Shown here in pieces: positions 22,001 to 34,216 of a stretch of DNA of 64,000 nucleotides (positions are counted from its first letter, which is position 1; every line of letters begins with the position of its first letter). A program made the translations under genes and the position numbers. The notes below the pieces were generated by a model. It had not been told where the DNA came from and made no database searches. It saw only the letters and a program-made list of their open reading frames with translations. Location: assembly GCF_019059575.1 (NCBI RefSeq), contig NW_024881616.1:682001-746000 (forward strand), read 5' to 3'. This stretch comes from Amphibalanus amphitrite. Taxonomy: Eukaryota > Arthropoda > Thecostraca > Balanomorpha > Balanidae.

Positions 22001-23858
22001 TTTCTGACAACCAATTCTGAGCTCTTTGCGTCTAACAATAGGTTAGGTTTAGATACGTTTCTGAGACGTGTCGTTCGGGATTGGTTGAATGACTAGAAGG
22101 CTGTGACCCAGACACAGTGCAGACGGGCCCGGGTCAATCACCGCCACAGGCAATAACGGCTGACCGCCAAAGCCTGGCGTCTGCGCCGAAGATTACCGGG
22201 GTAGGCACATTGGGTGCCTGGTGACGCATTGGGCAATATTTGGACAATAGAGATTGTCTGGCTGGCAAGGCGGAGGCGAAAGGGAGACAACCGCACATAC
22301 CGGGTGATCCAAAAAATTTGGAACCCCTAACTTTAAATGTCTATAAGTCCAAAAGTATTCACTTTATTGACAAATTGCGAACACCATTAGAAAGAACATT
22401 AAATTCTCTATAAAACCACGTCAAATTGGTGCATGTATGTTGTAAAGCATTGGCACACTATTAGTTTTTGGAATGAGCGTCAGAAAACTGAGTGAAACGA
22501 AATCGCCAAATGTTAACAATGCGCTGAAATCCGTTAGCACTCTATCTGTTGTCTTTTTGCGAATAACATCACATCCAAATTCAATTTTATTACATAAAAG
22601 TTTACACAGAAGCACACAGTAGAACAGATACACGCGTCCTTGCTTCCGCTGTTCATCTCAGCATGTGCTCAACGCGAGGCTCCGTGGGCCGTCACGCAGG
22701 CCTGCAGTTGCTTGGGGACAGCTCCGACTGCGCGGGCCAGCAGTCTCTGGGACAACTGGTCCCAGCAGGCCGTCAGCCTTTCCTTTCCTTACAATAGCAC
22801 GTGAATGAGCTATTTTTATTTATGAACCTCCAACAAGCGACATGTTCACTGTTCAGAACAGCAAACCGTCAATCACTGATTTGCGCATGATGTTCAAAAC
22901 CGTTTCACTGAGTTTCGTGACACAAATTTTATAGGCATATGTCTAGGGCAATATTTAGAGTAATAATTAACTTCAATCAACTTGGTTTTATAGAGAATTG
23001 AACGCTCTTTCTAATGGTGTTTGCAATTTGTCAATTAAGTGAAAATTTTCTGACCTACAGATATTTTAAGTTAGGGGTTCCAATTTTTTTGGATCACCCT
23101 GTATATCGTTGTTGATTTTTTGAAACTGTTTTGCGAGATAGACATGTTAAGTAGCCTACTTTGCCTTGCAGGGCTGTTCATATTTAACCTTTCTCATTTT
23201 TCTTTCATGCAAATTAAATGCAATAATGCCGATTTATAAACACTTATCACGTTAAACGTATCATATTACAATAACTGAACTTTCTCCTACCATTTCACGA
23301 TACCGGGCCGCGCATTATCTGTTTCTGCATCCGCCGTGACCTCCCATTTAGTAGGACCCTCCTGAAGTAAACCCTCCCGCCCCCTCAGGTGCTGCCGAAC
23401 GGTGAGCTGGTGATTGAGTCTCTCCAGTGGTCCGACATGGGTCTCTACACGTGCCAGGCCGCCAACGAGTTCGCCACCGACAAGGTCACTACCTTCCTCT
23501 ACCCGTTCTTGGTGAGTAGAGTCGGCGAGAGCAGTCGTGACGGTGCAGGCTCGCTAGGTTAGGATAGTGACGTCGTCATGCGATGGCATAACCGTGATAA
23601 AACAGTGGATGTGAACAATGCCCGCTGATCGTGTACTGAATGTGGAGATTTTCACGTCAAACGTAAACGTCGAACCCATGGTGGGACAATTCCGCTGGAT
23701 TAGTGAGGGCAAATGAGTTTCGCTGAGCGGAGCCGACCGAGTGGCGGATGTAAGACGTCGCGGCGACCGTGGAGCGTCCAAAATCGAATTGCCGAGATCA
23801 GCAATGATGAGTTTCGTTAGCTTACCGAAATTCTATTTCCTTTCAGCCGGAAAACTGA
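11630..23858 (+). CDS. ImpL2: ImpL2-like secreted insulin-binding immunoglobulin protein (9 coding exons)
   Basis: Secreted two-Ig-domain protein. In flies the orthologue binds insulin-like peptides outside the cell and dampens insulin signalling; it is ecdysone-inducible. My model is 11630-11725, 12447-12507, 12837-12991, 17011-17136, 17383-17452, 19846-19945, 21238-21346, 23389-23511 and 23847-23858. Every junction is GT/AG, phases agree, and the product is 283 residues. Residues 1-20 form a signal peptide ([19 protein letters not shown]). Ig1 spans about 75-170 with Cys83 and Cys151 (GVYTCRG). Ig2 spans about 190-280, with ARIIQW, Cys212, Trp224 and the YTC motif at Cys261 ([10 protein letters not shown]), ending [19 protein letters not shown] and TFLYP closely resemble ImpL2 proteins. 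The start has only one 5'UTR base in its exon. The last exon (Pro-Glu-Asn-stop) rests on the TTTCCTTTCAG acceptor and phase alone. Extra cysteines at 140 and 180 could form a further disulfide. Confidence 0.88.
11726..12446. other. ImpL2 intron after the signal-peptide exon
   Basis: The donor GTGAGT at 11726 and the acceptor TTTCCAG at 12440-12446 bracket this intron. It contains short degenerate repeats (AGAGCCGGGAGTT and similar near 11750-11800) and no other feature. Confidence 0.5.
13007..13047 (+). repeat. (GA)n microsatellite in ImpL2 intron
   Basis: About 40 bp of GA repeat begin 15 bases after the donor of the exon ending at 12991. The repeat continues as GGGA-rich sequence to about 13090. 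Confidence 0.95.
13668..16014 (-). mobile_element. CR1-clade non-LTR retrotransposon, 5'-truncated, antisense in ImpL2 intron
   Basis: The element contains one long intact frame (see the CDS entry). It has a short 3'UTR and ends at 13668-13690 in two copies of a TTAAGGTAAATAC-like unit. CR1-like elements typically end in such short 3' microsatellites rather than poly-A. The frame stays open up to an in-frame stop at 16015-16017, where the apurinic endonuclease domain and ORF1 of a full element should lie, so it is 5'-truncated, as is common for LINE copies. It lies between ImpL2 exons ending at 12991 and starting at 17011, in opposite orientation. Confidence 0.85.
13817..15979 (-). CDS. Reverse transcriptase of CR1-like retrotransposon (ORF2, endonuclease missing)
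   Basis: This is a 720-residue uninterrupted frame. It reads on upstream to 16014 without a methionine, so the listed ATG is only the first one available. Residues 1-200 are the linker region between endonuclease and polymerase (basic, RKARREF). The reverse transcriptase spans about 210-480: SPGPD near 215, PIFKKGDK and NYRPVSLTS near 265-280, DYAKAFD near 345, [13 protein letters not shown] near 400, and the catalytic FADDTK near 432. A thumb/C-terminal region follows ([23 protein letters not shown]), typical of CR1/jockey-type polymerases. The lack of stops or frameshifts implies recent insertion, although this copy lacks the endonuclease and is not autonomous. Confidence 0.85.
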   Translation of the reverse strand: MHNAVLNYHKANYEEMRKALDVDWQGLFEGKSVHEMADTLEQTITDLMDRYVPKLDTNKKAKRGNPLWMNRSALRMVKKKHHAWVRFLNTKDSNDYESYVKARNEATHATRKARREFESKLAKEVKGNHKVFWNYVNRRRKSKCGISDLRSANGELATNDKHKADILNHQYASVFTKEDKSSIPTLAPKPLEAEMQVAITVQRVHAKLKTLNIDKSPGPDNMHPRVLHELADQLATPITSLFCKSIETGEVPRQWKVATVTPIFKKGDKSDPANYRPVSLTSILCKILERIICEDIIAHLKTNNLIARQQHGFITGKSTVTNLLEALDIWTEALSHSLPVDVVFLDYAKAFDTVPHERLLAQVQALGVNAKTHQWIRSFLTGRRQRVNVNGSLSDWEFVTSGVPQGSVLGPLLFSMFVCDVPNLLNCHISMFADDTKVYQVINERDGELHNLQEDINSLQDWAKTMQMIFHPLKCKVMHLGPTNPGSEYTMTTMGGGKHTLEAVCEEKDLGVTIDMKLSFSKHVTNQINKANRILGAIKHTFANIDSDIFKALYKSIVRPHLEYATVIWSPKFKKDKDALEQVQRRATRLVNGLSHLSYSDRLRSLNLPTLEFRRKRSDIIETFKILKGFDKVDFQRECPCCHNSMFKNSLSRVTRGHDQKLQVQHQLGPRKAFFAARVTQTWNKLSTHTIDAPNVDVFKYRLGKEWKDHPEKFNYKFSY
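16019..17010. other. ImpL2 intron remainder
   Basis: Non-coding. From about 16690 to 17000 there are loosely repeated CACGTGACC and CACGTGATC motifs (for example at 16714, 16831, 16940 and 16992). No exon is seen before the acceptor CTGCCGGCAG at 17001-17010. Confidence 0.4.
17453..18104. other. ImpL2 intron, GC-rich part
   Basis: This follows the donor GTAAGT at 17453. GC-rich sequence with short open frames, but no exon with matching phase and splice sites. Confidence 0.35.
18108..18242 (+). repeat. ~22-bp GGCACCTGAGGTCACC minisatellite in ImpL2 intron
   Basis: Units of the type GGCACCTGAGGTCACCCGT recur about six times with increasing decay toward 18240. Each unit carries GAGGTCA. Confidence 0.75.
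18243..19600. other. ImpL2 intron, no recognised feature
   Basis: Mixed AT-rich DNA with no exon, RNA gene or inverted repeat that I can support. Confidence 0.35.
19605..19845 (+). repeat. ~21-bp GCCTGTCCTGTCTGTTTTCAC array forming the pyrimidine tract of an ImpL2 acceptor
   Basis: C/T-rich units of about 21 bp repeat in two blocks (about 19640-19700 and 19740-19840). The last unit runs directly into the acceptor CCGTCTGTTTCAG of the ImpL2 exon starting at 19846. The array therefore multiplies pyrimidine tract and branch-region-like sequence in front of a real 3' splice site. Confidence 0.75.
20732..20866 (+). repeat. 14-bp GTCACACTGTGTCT minisatellite
   Basis: About nine head-to-tail 14-bp units with one or two substitutions (CACAG for CACTG in two units). 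Each unit contains a small palindrome CACACTGTGT. It lies in the ImpL2 intron before the exon at 21238. Confidence 0.92.
20867..21237. other. Pyrimidine-rich intron end with ~60-bp CTCCCTCCTGAGACCC repeats
   Basis: From 20940 to 21225 similar phrases (CCGTCTCCCTCCTGAGACCCTGTGTGTCTC and variants) recur at about 55-60 bp. They end in the strong acceptor CTCCCTTTTACAG of the ImpL2 exon starting at 21238. Confidence 0.5.
21347..22297. other. ImpL2 intron, no recognised feature
   Basis: Unique-looking non-coding sequence between the donor GTAAGA at 21347 and the mariner-like insertion. No supportable feature. Confidence 0.35.
22298..23103. mobile_element. Mariner-like element with ~130-bp inverted repeats and TA target duplication
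   Basis: The body is 22300-23101 (802 bp), flanked by TA at 22298-22299 and 23102-23103. The ends match mariner/Tc1 style (GGGTGATCCAAAAAA on the left and its reverse complement on the right). The inverted repeats continue inward with few mismatches to about 22430 and back from about 22975, including a shared TTCTCTATAAAACCA stretch. A GC-richer interior segment (about 22640-22790) reads on the minus strand as [20 protein letters not shown], resembling the C-terminal end of mariner transposases. This is an internally deleted copy in the last long ImpL2 intron. Confidence 0.85.
23104..23388. other. End of the last long ImpL2 intron
   Basis: AT-rich sequence leading into the acceptor CCGCCCCCTCAG at 23377-23388. 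Confidence 0.5.
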
Positions 23859-26080
23859 TCAAAAGGGTCCACCAACGATCAAGACTGTTACGACGGTACT
23901 GCCACCTATCGCCAGAAGCACGAATGTCAGCTTCCTGAAAGTCCGCCGGCCAGGGCGCTGCAGGCTGGCCGCTGAGCCCGTCGGAACACAAGGGTGGCAA
24001 AGCCGTGACTGTGGAGCGCATAATGTGTCTAACTTTTTTATCGAATGTCTTTTTCTTCATGTTGTGTACATATTACTCGGACTGAGGCCATCGTGTGGAG
24101 TACGTTTGCTCTTTTGGTCACTGAATCTCTCTATCATGTGAGCTTCCCATCTGGCGCTGAGACGGAAGCCGGGTGTACCGTCACGTCTCGAGGCGCATTT
24201 ATGTGATGTCGAAGACCAGTGCAGCGATATGGCTACGGCAGCCAGCTGTTACGTGTTGCTAGATGGATATCTCACAAGCGAGCTATGATTGGTTCTGCTC
24301 ATCATGTGCTGTCAGAACACCCTTTTCTTTGTAATTTTGCGATGTGAAAACCGAATGTCGCTGAAACGTTCAGCTATACGGCCGACCGAATACGGGTGGA
24401 ATTGATGTGCCCAGTCCTTCCATTTCTGACTCGCTCACCACCTATCAAACAGGGAAACTTGCGAGCCTATGTACTAACGCACTTACCATTGAGTTATCAT
24501 CCTTTCATCCTATCATTTTTGTACCTATTTATTATTACCTATTTTTAAGGTGAATGAAGTAGAATAGTTTAAAGGAATAACTATTAGTTGAGCTGTATAG
24601 TGGGTAGAAAGTAACAGGAACTGTGATATCGCAATCTGGAAGCTTTCTTAATTTATCAAAAATAAACAAAATATTTTTGAAAGTTGCCCGAACCCTGATC
24701 AACTCAGGGTTTCCTTCTCACAAATACAAATCTCTAAATTTCGGCGGCAAAAGATAATGTTGCAGGTTACAAGAATGTTTAAAGCACACAAAAAGTAGGA
24801 AGAGAAAACCTCGTTTGAAGAATTCATCCAATCAATAGAGTGCTCTCACATTCTGACAAGTCATCTAAAAATGTAAATAAATAATCTATAAAATCTAAAG
24901 TTCACGCACATAGGTACCTATTGTAGCTAATTATATCTATTGATTATTTAAATTACATCTATTGGTGACCGCAGCCTCACGTCTTTTGTTTGCCATCCTG
25001 AAAACTCCACTGTTCACAACCGTTTTTTTTGCTACTTACGTTTACATGAATGTTCCTAGATTGTCATTGTAATGTTAGTCCTTGAGACGGGGGCCATGTT
25101 AAACAGTCGTTATGTAACGCTCTGTAAACAGGCATTACAAATGGCTGTATCGTTTAACTAACGACGTGAAACCACGCTAGCATTGCGTTGCTTCTCATGT
25201 CGATTCGCTGTTTCGTTGTCTCCATAATACACGATGCGAAACTAGACGTGTTCTCTTGGTTTCTTATTTTTGGGTCCCCAGGAAAGTGGGACGAAGCATC
25301 TTTATCAGATGTATGACGTACTTACGATGGGGTGGCATTCAATTCAACCTGCTGTTTAATGTTAACTAGCTACTGTAGATGCAGAGCGTCATCGCTTTAT
25401 GAAGGACAGTTGACGAATCACTGCAATTGCCTGCAGCCGATCACATTCAACAGTTCTAGCATAACTCATGGGTAAAGCGGCGTGCCTGCAACCGAACACA
25501 TTCAACAGTTCTAGCATAACTCATGGGTAAAGCGGCGGAACCGATGGTTGTTAGTTATTTACTTTTTGCAGGCGCCCTCACATTACGATGACAGATAACT
25601 GACAGTGAAGAAACACTGATATCAGTGACATCACTCAGTACTGACATCAGTGGCACCACATCGTACCGACGTTCAACAGCAATACAGTTGTCGGAAGTAT
25701 AATACACGCCTGACTGAAATCTGAACAGTGCAGGTCGCCCAGCGAACACACCTTTCATATTACCAGCCCGCCATGGTCAATCTCCATCATAAAAACATGC
25801 CAAAATTTTTGATAGCCAACAATCCAATGCCTGTTGTATAGACGTCATCGGTATCTCGAAAATTGGGCATCTCACTGTCAGTTCAATTAGCTAGTTCCAC
25901 CCGTTCAACTTCATGGAAACAGTCCACGCTAGATACATAGCCCCTTATTATGGACGTCACTCCCCACTGTTCTTCCAATGAACTTTCGACAGATACTAAA
26001 GGCCCGTCCCCACCGCACAGTCCGCTTTGGTCCGTCCCAGTGCAGAGCCCTTCCCCACACTGCACAGCCCTGCTGCAGTG
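23859..26080. other. ImpL2 3' flank and intergenic DNA
   Basis: Probable 3'UTR, then AT-rich intergenic sequence. AATAAA at about 24661 and AATAAAT near 24877 are candidate poly-A signals. No further gene is seen on the plus strand. Confidence 0.4.
25434..25537 (+). repeat. Direct duplication, ~53-bp unit
   Basis: Two adjacent copies share the segment containing ACATTCAACAGTTCTAGCAT and GGGTAAAGCGGCG, with only a few changes at their starts (CTGCAGCCGATCAC versus CTGCAACCGAACAC). Confidence 0.9.
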
Positions 26081-26261
26081 GCTAGTCGGCCTTACTGCCC
26101 ATAGACGGCTGCTGACCTCGGTCCGGTGCAGCGGTTTCATCAGCCGGTGAGCGACCTGCACTGACCGGAGGCCGGAGGGTGACCCGCGTCCGCCGGACCG
26201 GGGCCATAATGTGAGCACGGCCAGACCACGGCATCCCCGAGCCCATGGCCGGGAGACTTAC

Positions 26262-26339
26262 GAGACTCAGCAGCAGCAGCCCACAGACCCTACGGGGCCA
26301 GCCGAGGCGACACATCCGTGTCTGCGACCTTCTAACCAA
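26262..26339 (-). CDS. Candidate signal-peptide exon of an unidentified secreted protein
   Basis: A minus-strand frame encodes MCRLGWPRRVCGLLLLSL (from the ATG at 26315, or eight codons earlier at 26339). This is a short basic start followed by a hydrophobic core, as in a signal peptide. The core is interrupted at 26261 by a consensus donor GTAAGT, as often happens in genes for secreted proteins. A possible next exon begins at about 26163, after CCGGTCAGTGCAG, but its product matches nothing I know. I could not complete the gene. It could be chance in a GC-rich region. Confidence 0.22.
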
Positions 26340-26769
26340 ACATTTCTTACTTCTAACATGCAGCCAAACATTCTAACTGCAACATTCAGGGACATGCAAC
26401 ATTCTACGTCAGATCTATGCAACTATGTAGAAGTTTCACAGAACTGTGAATGGAAGAGAAGAACGAAGAAACGAACGTCACGCTTCAAGAAAGCAGCGTC
26501 ATGAAGTCTGAGCGTCGGAAACATCCCAACATTGTCGGAAAAAAAATAGCACTCAAAGTTCAACATCAAGGTCGCACAGCTTCAGTGTTATTGTATATGA
26601 CCACGCGGCCATGAGCGCGGCCCGTTTAATATTTATGCGAGCGTCCCGCGCATGTTTAGCGGCCCTACCATAGGTCATGGGGTACATACAAAACAGGAAC
26701 CCTCTCTTCAACACTTCCTCCTGATTGCACGTGCCAAAAACTTGCAGCACCTAGGGTCCCGTTTGACGT

Positions 26770-27240
26770 CACCGTGTTTTGGTCCGCCTCGGTCGCGTGT
26801 CTCGGGCGGGCGGCCGTTTCTTTTGACGTCACGCAGAGTGAAGTGATCTACATACCGGCCGGGCCGGGTCAGTTTCGGGTGTCCAAACGCGCTGCGCGGC
26901 CCTCCTCTGAATGGGCCGCCGCCCGGCTGACAGAAAACACGCCCCGCCGCCGATTGGTGGGCGGAGCCGTGACGTTGCAGGGGGCGTGGTTTGCGTCAGC
27001 CTTACGTCAGGGTTTCATCAGGCCGCTGTCTGGCCCTGAGGACGCGCCGGGCCTCCCGCCGCGCCGTGCCCGCGATCAGCCGATAGCCGGGAAGACTGGC
27101 AGGGCCGGCGAGCCCACGGCCGGCGGCGGCGGCGGCTCTCTGTAGACAGCTCGACACCGCACGGCTGCCGGCGACCCTGCCGCCGCCGCCGCCGCCAACG
27201 ACGACGGCGGAGGTGCCACATCAGTCGTCGGCATGCCAGG
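26770..27240. other. GC-rich island with GCC repeats
   Basis: CpG-dense sequence including GGCGGCGGCGGCGG at about 27121-27135 and a CCGCCGCCG run at about 27180-27195. Both strands have arginine-rich open frames caused by composition. It may mark a promoter, but no convincing TATA or Inr with a downstream donor was found. Confidence 0.35.
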
Positions 27241-31260
<4,020 letters not shown>

Positions 31261-31270
31261 AGAGGGCAGT

Positions 31271-31305
31271 CTTTATAAGCGGGCCGGCGGCGGGGCGGGC
31301 CCAAC
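31271..31305 (+). promoter_or_regulatory. TATA promoter of the small basic-protein gene
   Basis: CTTTATAAGC at 31271-31280 is a consensus TATA box in GC-rich DNA. Transcription would start near 31301-31305 (CCAACAGAC). A downstream donor GTAAGT at 31405 and later acceptors lead to the coding exons, which supports a real promoter. Confidence 0.6.
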
Positions 31306-31404
31306 AGACGCACGCGACTCTCGAGGAACAGACGTCTTCCCCGTGTGACACCGCTCCGTTTGAATGTCCAGAAGGCAAATCTGGGCTCCGCGGCTCGATC
31401 TCGC
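31301..31404 (+). other. 5' exon of the small basic-protein gene
   Basis: This runs from the predicted start site to the donor GTAAGT at 31405. It contains one ATG (31364) that opens the upstream frame described separately. It can splice to an internal exon at 31693-31794 or directly to the exon beginning after TTTACAG at 32071. Confidence 0.5.
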
Positions 31405-31789
31405 GTAAGTACATTTTAAATCGTGTGATTATGAAACGTTGTGATGCATTGCTACCGTTCCCAGTTGAGTTCTACTACTACCGCTCCCTGTAAAAAGCTC
31501 TTGCAATGAACAGTGCTATTATCATATTCAATCAAACGGTACGCTGATTGAGTGGTGAAAACATGTCAACGATGGATTGTGTCTATTACTACCCATGCAT
31601 TTCTCTTATCCCCAAGACTGCAGCCCATAGTCCCAGTCACCCCATGTCGTACCCGATGACCCCGCTCTGACCTCTCTCCCCTCGTCCGGCAGGCTCGGAA
31701 GCATCTCCAGCAGCAAGGGCAGCCGACAGGCCAACTGCGGTAACAAGCTCGAGAGGGAGGTGCTTACCCTGGTCCACCGAGTACCGTGA
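31364..31789 (+). CDS. Possible spliced upstream ORF (45 codons)
   Basis: ATG at 31364 in a weak context reads 41 bases to the donor at 31405. It would join an exon at 31693 (acceptor CCTCGTCCGGCAG) and end at TGA 31787-31789. That exon has its own donor, GTGAGT, at 31795. The product would begin MSRRQIWAPRLDL and contain SSSKGSRQANCGN. If the internal exon is skipped, the frame ends after 14 codons. It is not recognised. It may be a regulatory upstream ORF, a first cistron, or chance. Confidence 0.25.
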
Positions 31790-32070
31790 GATCGGTGAGT
31801 TCCCCCTCCCCTCTCTCCTGCACTCGCACCGGGCGCCGCTCTGTCCCTTGCGCGGTGACCTGGCCCCGAGCCGCACACGGGTTTCACAATAACTAGGCCA
31901 GACGGAGGGCCGCTGTAAACTGGAGCACCGGGGAAAGCAGTGCCAAATATAGCGACTCGTCTCACTTCAATTAGCTGATGAATGATACGCCACGCTTGTG
32001 CCTGCTTTGCAAGTGGAAACCGGGTTTCCTTTGCAGCACAGCTAACTTTTTCCTTTCCTCTGCTTTACAG

Positions 32071-32247
32071 ATAGCCCGAGTTAGATAAATTTGTGAATTC
32101 TCTCGTCATTGTACACTTCACATCGGAGGCTCTCCGCGACCACCGGTCACTCCAGCGAGGCAGCAGCGAGGCAGCAGTGAGGCAGCGGTGAGACAGCAGT
32201 GAGACATCTGTGAGACAGCGAGCCGCCTGAGTCACCCCAGCACCACC
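32071..32247 (+). other. 5'UTR exon portion with GAGGCAGC repeats
   Basis: The exon starts after TCTGCTTTACAG. The stretch 32154-32222 carries short tandem repeats of GAGGCAGCAGT and GAGACAGCAGT (11 bp, about six units), immediately before the strong start context at 32242-32251. Confidence 0.55.
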
Positions 32248-32729
32248 ATGGGCCACAGCAACGGACCCAAGTTCGCCGCCCCGGCCGCCGCCAACGGCGG
32301 TCTGATGGCTTCCATGCCCGTCAAGTGAGTACTGACCTGTGTCGAATCCGGCCATCTGGGAACAGGCTGCCAGGCAGAGATAGCCGGCTATATATAGGAC
32401 ATCCTCCATCATCGTACAGAACGAGCGAGAGCCTCCCGTTTTAGTTCATAGATAGGTGAAAGTTGCAATAGCTTTGATTGGTTTGGATGAAAAATGAATT
32501 GGATAATTGCTTTAAACGGACATAAACGGACATCTGTGGGGGATTCGTTGAAGCATCCGCTTTCGCCTGTGAGAGTAATTAACGACATGTCTCTTTGCTC
32601 GTTCACAGGAAGCCTGCTCCGGCTCCGGCGATCAAAAGCCAGCAGAAGGATTCGAAGGGCAAAGACAACGGCTCCTGGGGGCCGGTGTTCAAGAATAAGG
32701 ACAACTTCAGGAACATGCACATGTACTGA
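32248..32729 (+). CDS. Small basic protein of unknown function (65 residues, 2 coding exons)
   Basis: Coding exons are 32248-32324 and 32609-32729, joined by a GTGAGT donor and a GTTCACAG acceptor with matching phase (AA + G). The start lies in a perfect CACCACCATGG context. The product has no signal peptide, membrane segment or cysteine. Residues 10-35 are Ala/Pro-rich (FAAPAAANGG, KKPAPAPAIK). Residues 36-48 are polar and lysine-rich, and the end is WGPVFKNKDNFRNMHMY. GC-rich third positions match ImpL2 and HPS1, so I take it as real. Its own TATA promoter and very short product suggest an abundantly expressed, possibly tissue-specific gene, which is inference only. I do not recognise the family. 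Confidence 0.7.
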
Positions 32730-33400
32730 GCGCACAGAGAAGCTTTAGAAAGCCGATCGGCGACGCTGGGTTCTTGCAATGCTTACATCTGAGCGTTCTT
32801 AGAGCGCTAAGATGAGCCGGTGGCCCTCCATCGCCGCCGTGAACGACTGGCGAAGCTCATCTGGCAAAGCTCAACTAGACGAGCTTGAATGGCAAGACTA
32901 GTCCGGTGTTAGGGCGACTGCGCGGTCGAGGAGACTCACTGTAACGTCAAGCTATCACCACGGAAGGCAAAAAAAATCGCCCACTTCCCAACACCGAGTC
33001 ACGGAAGCCGTAACGAAAAGTGACGAACCGTGACGGACGGCGACGATCGGTGACAAACTGTGATGGACAGCCGTAGTTCGGGAGCGGTCAGCTGTGAACC
33101 CACCTCGGCAGAACGCCGCCGCACCTCTCGCAGATGACTGCAACAATCACGCAGTGTCGGTCACATATGAACCGGGCTCTAGCATGTCCGCCTTGTATCA
33201 AGGTGATTCAAATGTAATCGATTATGCTACGGTTTATGGTACAAATATGAATATATTATATATTATCGACGCATTGTGTGATGAGCTGGGATTTTGGTCA
33301 CCCGGAATACAGAGGTCCTCGGCGTTCAGAGCATTCCCTGAAAAGCAGCCAGCAAATGAAACTCTGTAAAAGCCACTGAACTCTATAATGTGGAATGCGC
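32730..33400. other. 3' flank of the small gene
   Basis: Probable 3'UTR then intergenic DNA. A cluster of GTGAC(G/A)AA/GG phrases at 33000-33065 is a short degenerate repeat. No clear AATAAA was found close to the stop. Confidence 0.35.
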
Positions 33401-33403
33401 ATC

Positions 33404-33595
33404 GGCCGCCAAATGGTGTCCAACGGTGCCGCCATGTTGCGCAGACCAGAAAGCGGCCGCCGCCTGTGCTGGGGAATAGGGAATTCGGGACCTCGATTTA
33501 CGTTTGCGGTCGCTGCATCCGCTACGCTCAAGCTATGTGGACACGGAACCCGGCATCTTACGCAGAATTGAGTGGAGAACAAGATGAAATCCTAA
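33404..33595 (+). repeat. Left arm of a ~190-bp inverted repeat
   Basis: This segment matches the reverse complement of about 35228-35410 at roughly 85 percent by eye. Long identical runs include GGGAATTCGGGACCTCGATT and GGCATCTTACGCAGAATTG. In one frame it reads REFGTSIYVCGRCIRYAQ, and the reverse arm gives a nearly identical peptide. Confidence 0.8.
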
Positions 33596-34216
33596 AAAAA
33601 AATCATCAGCTATAAGGAACTAATACGTTAAACCCTTATAAGTCAATGGGGAAATATGAAAATTGTTATTTTGGCGCCGAGAATGATCTGAAACTATCTC
33701 AAGCATATAAAATCATGATTTCATGCACTCTTTGCAAGGTCCTATGCTTCATATTTGCATTGTTGCCCTTGCGTGACGTCATTCGTGACGTCACAAGGGT
33801 CACCATTTTTCTTCAATAACTCCCGATCAAATTGAGCTAGCGAGTCGGGAAAGCCACCAATGGACTCAGGAAGACCTGCCGAATCGAATGATATGCGACA
33901 TGACCTCTTTCGACCAGCTTCGTGACCTGGGGGTGCTGACCTGACCTTGACCTGAGGTCAATACCCTAAGTTGACCTGACCCGAACAAAAAGTATATCAC
34001 TCGATGCGCCTGAGCTAGCTGAACACGATGATATCAAAATCGCGGCTCTACGGCCATTTTTGGCGAAGTTATTTACCAAAAACCGAACCCGTGCCTTAGA
34101 TCACTTGACCTGACCTCAGAGGTCACCGGTTGACCTGAGACCCTTACAGCGGGTTCCTACCAGTCACTCTGCATTATACTTTGCCGCATACGACCACTTT
34201 ACCGCTTAATTCTAGT

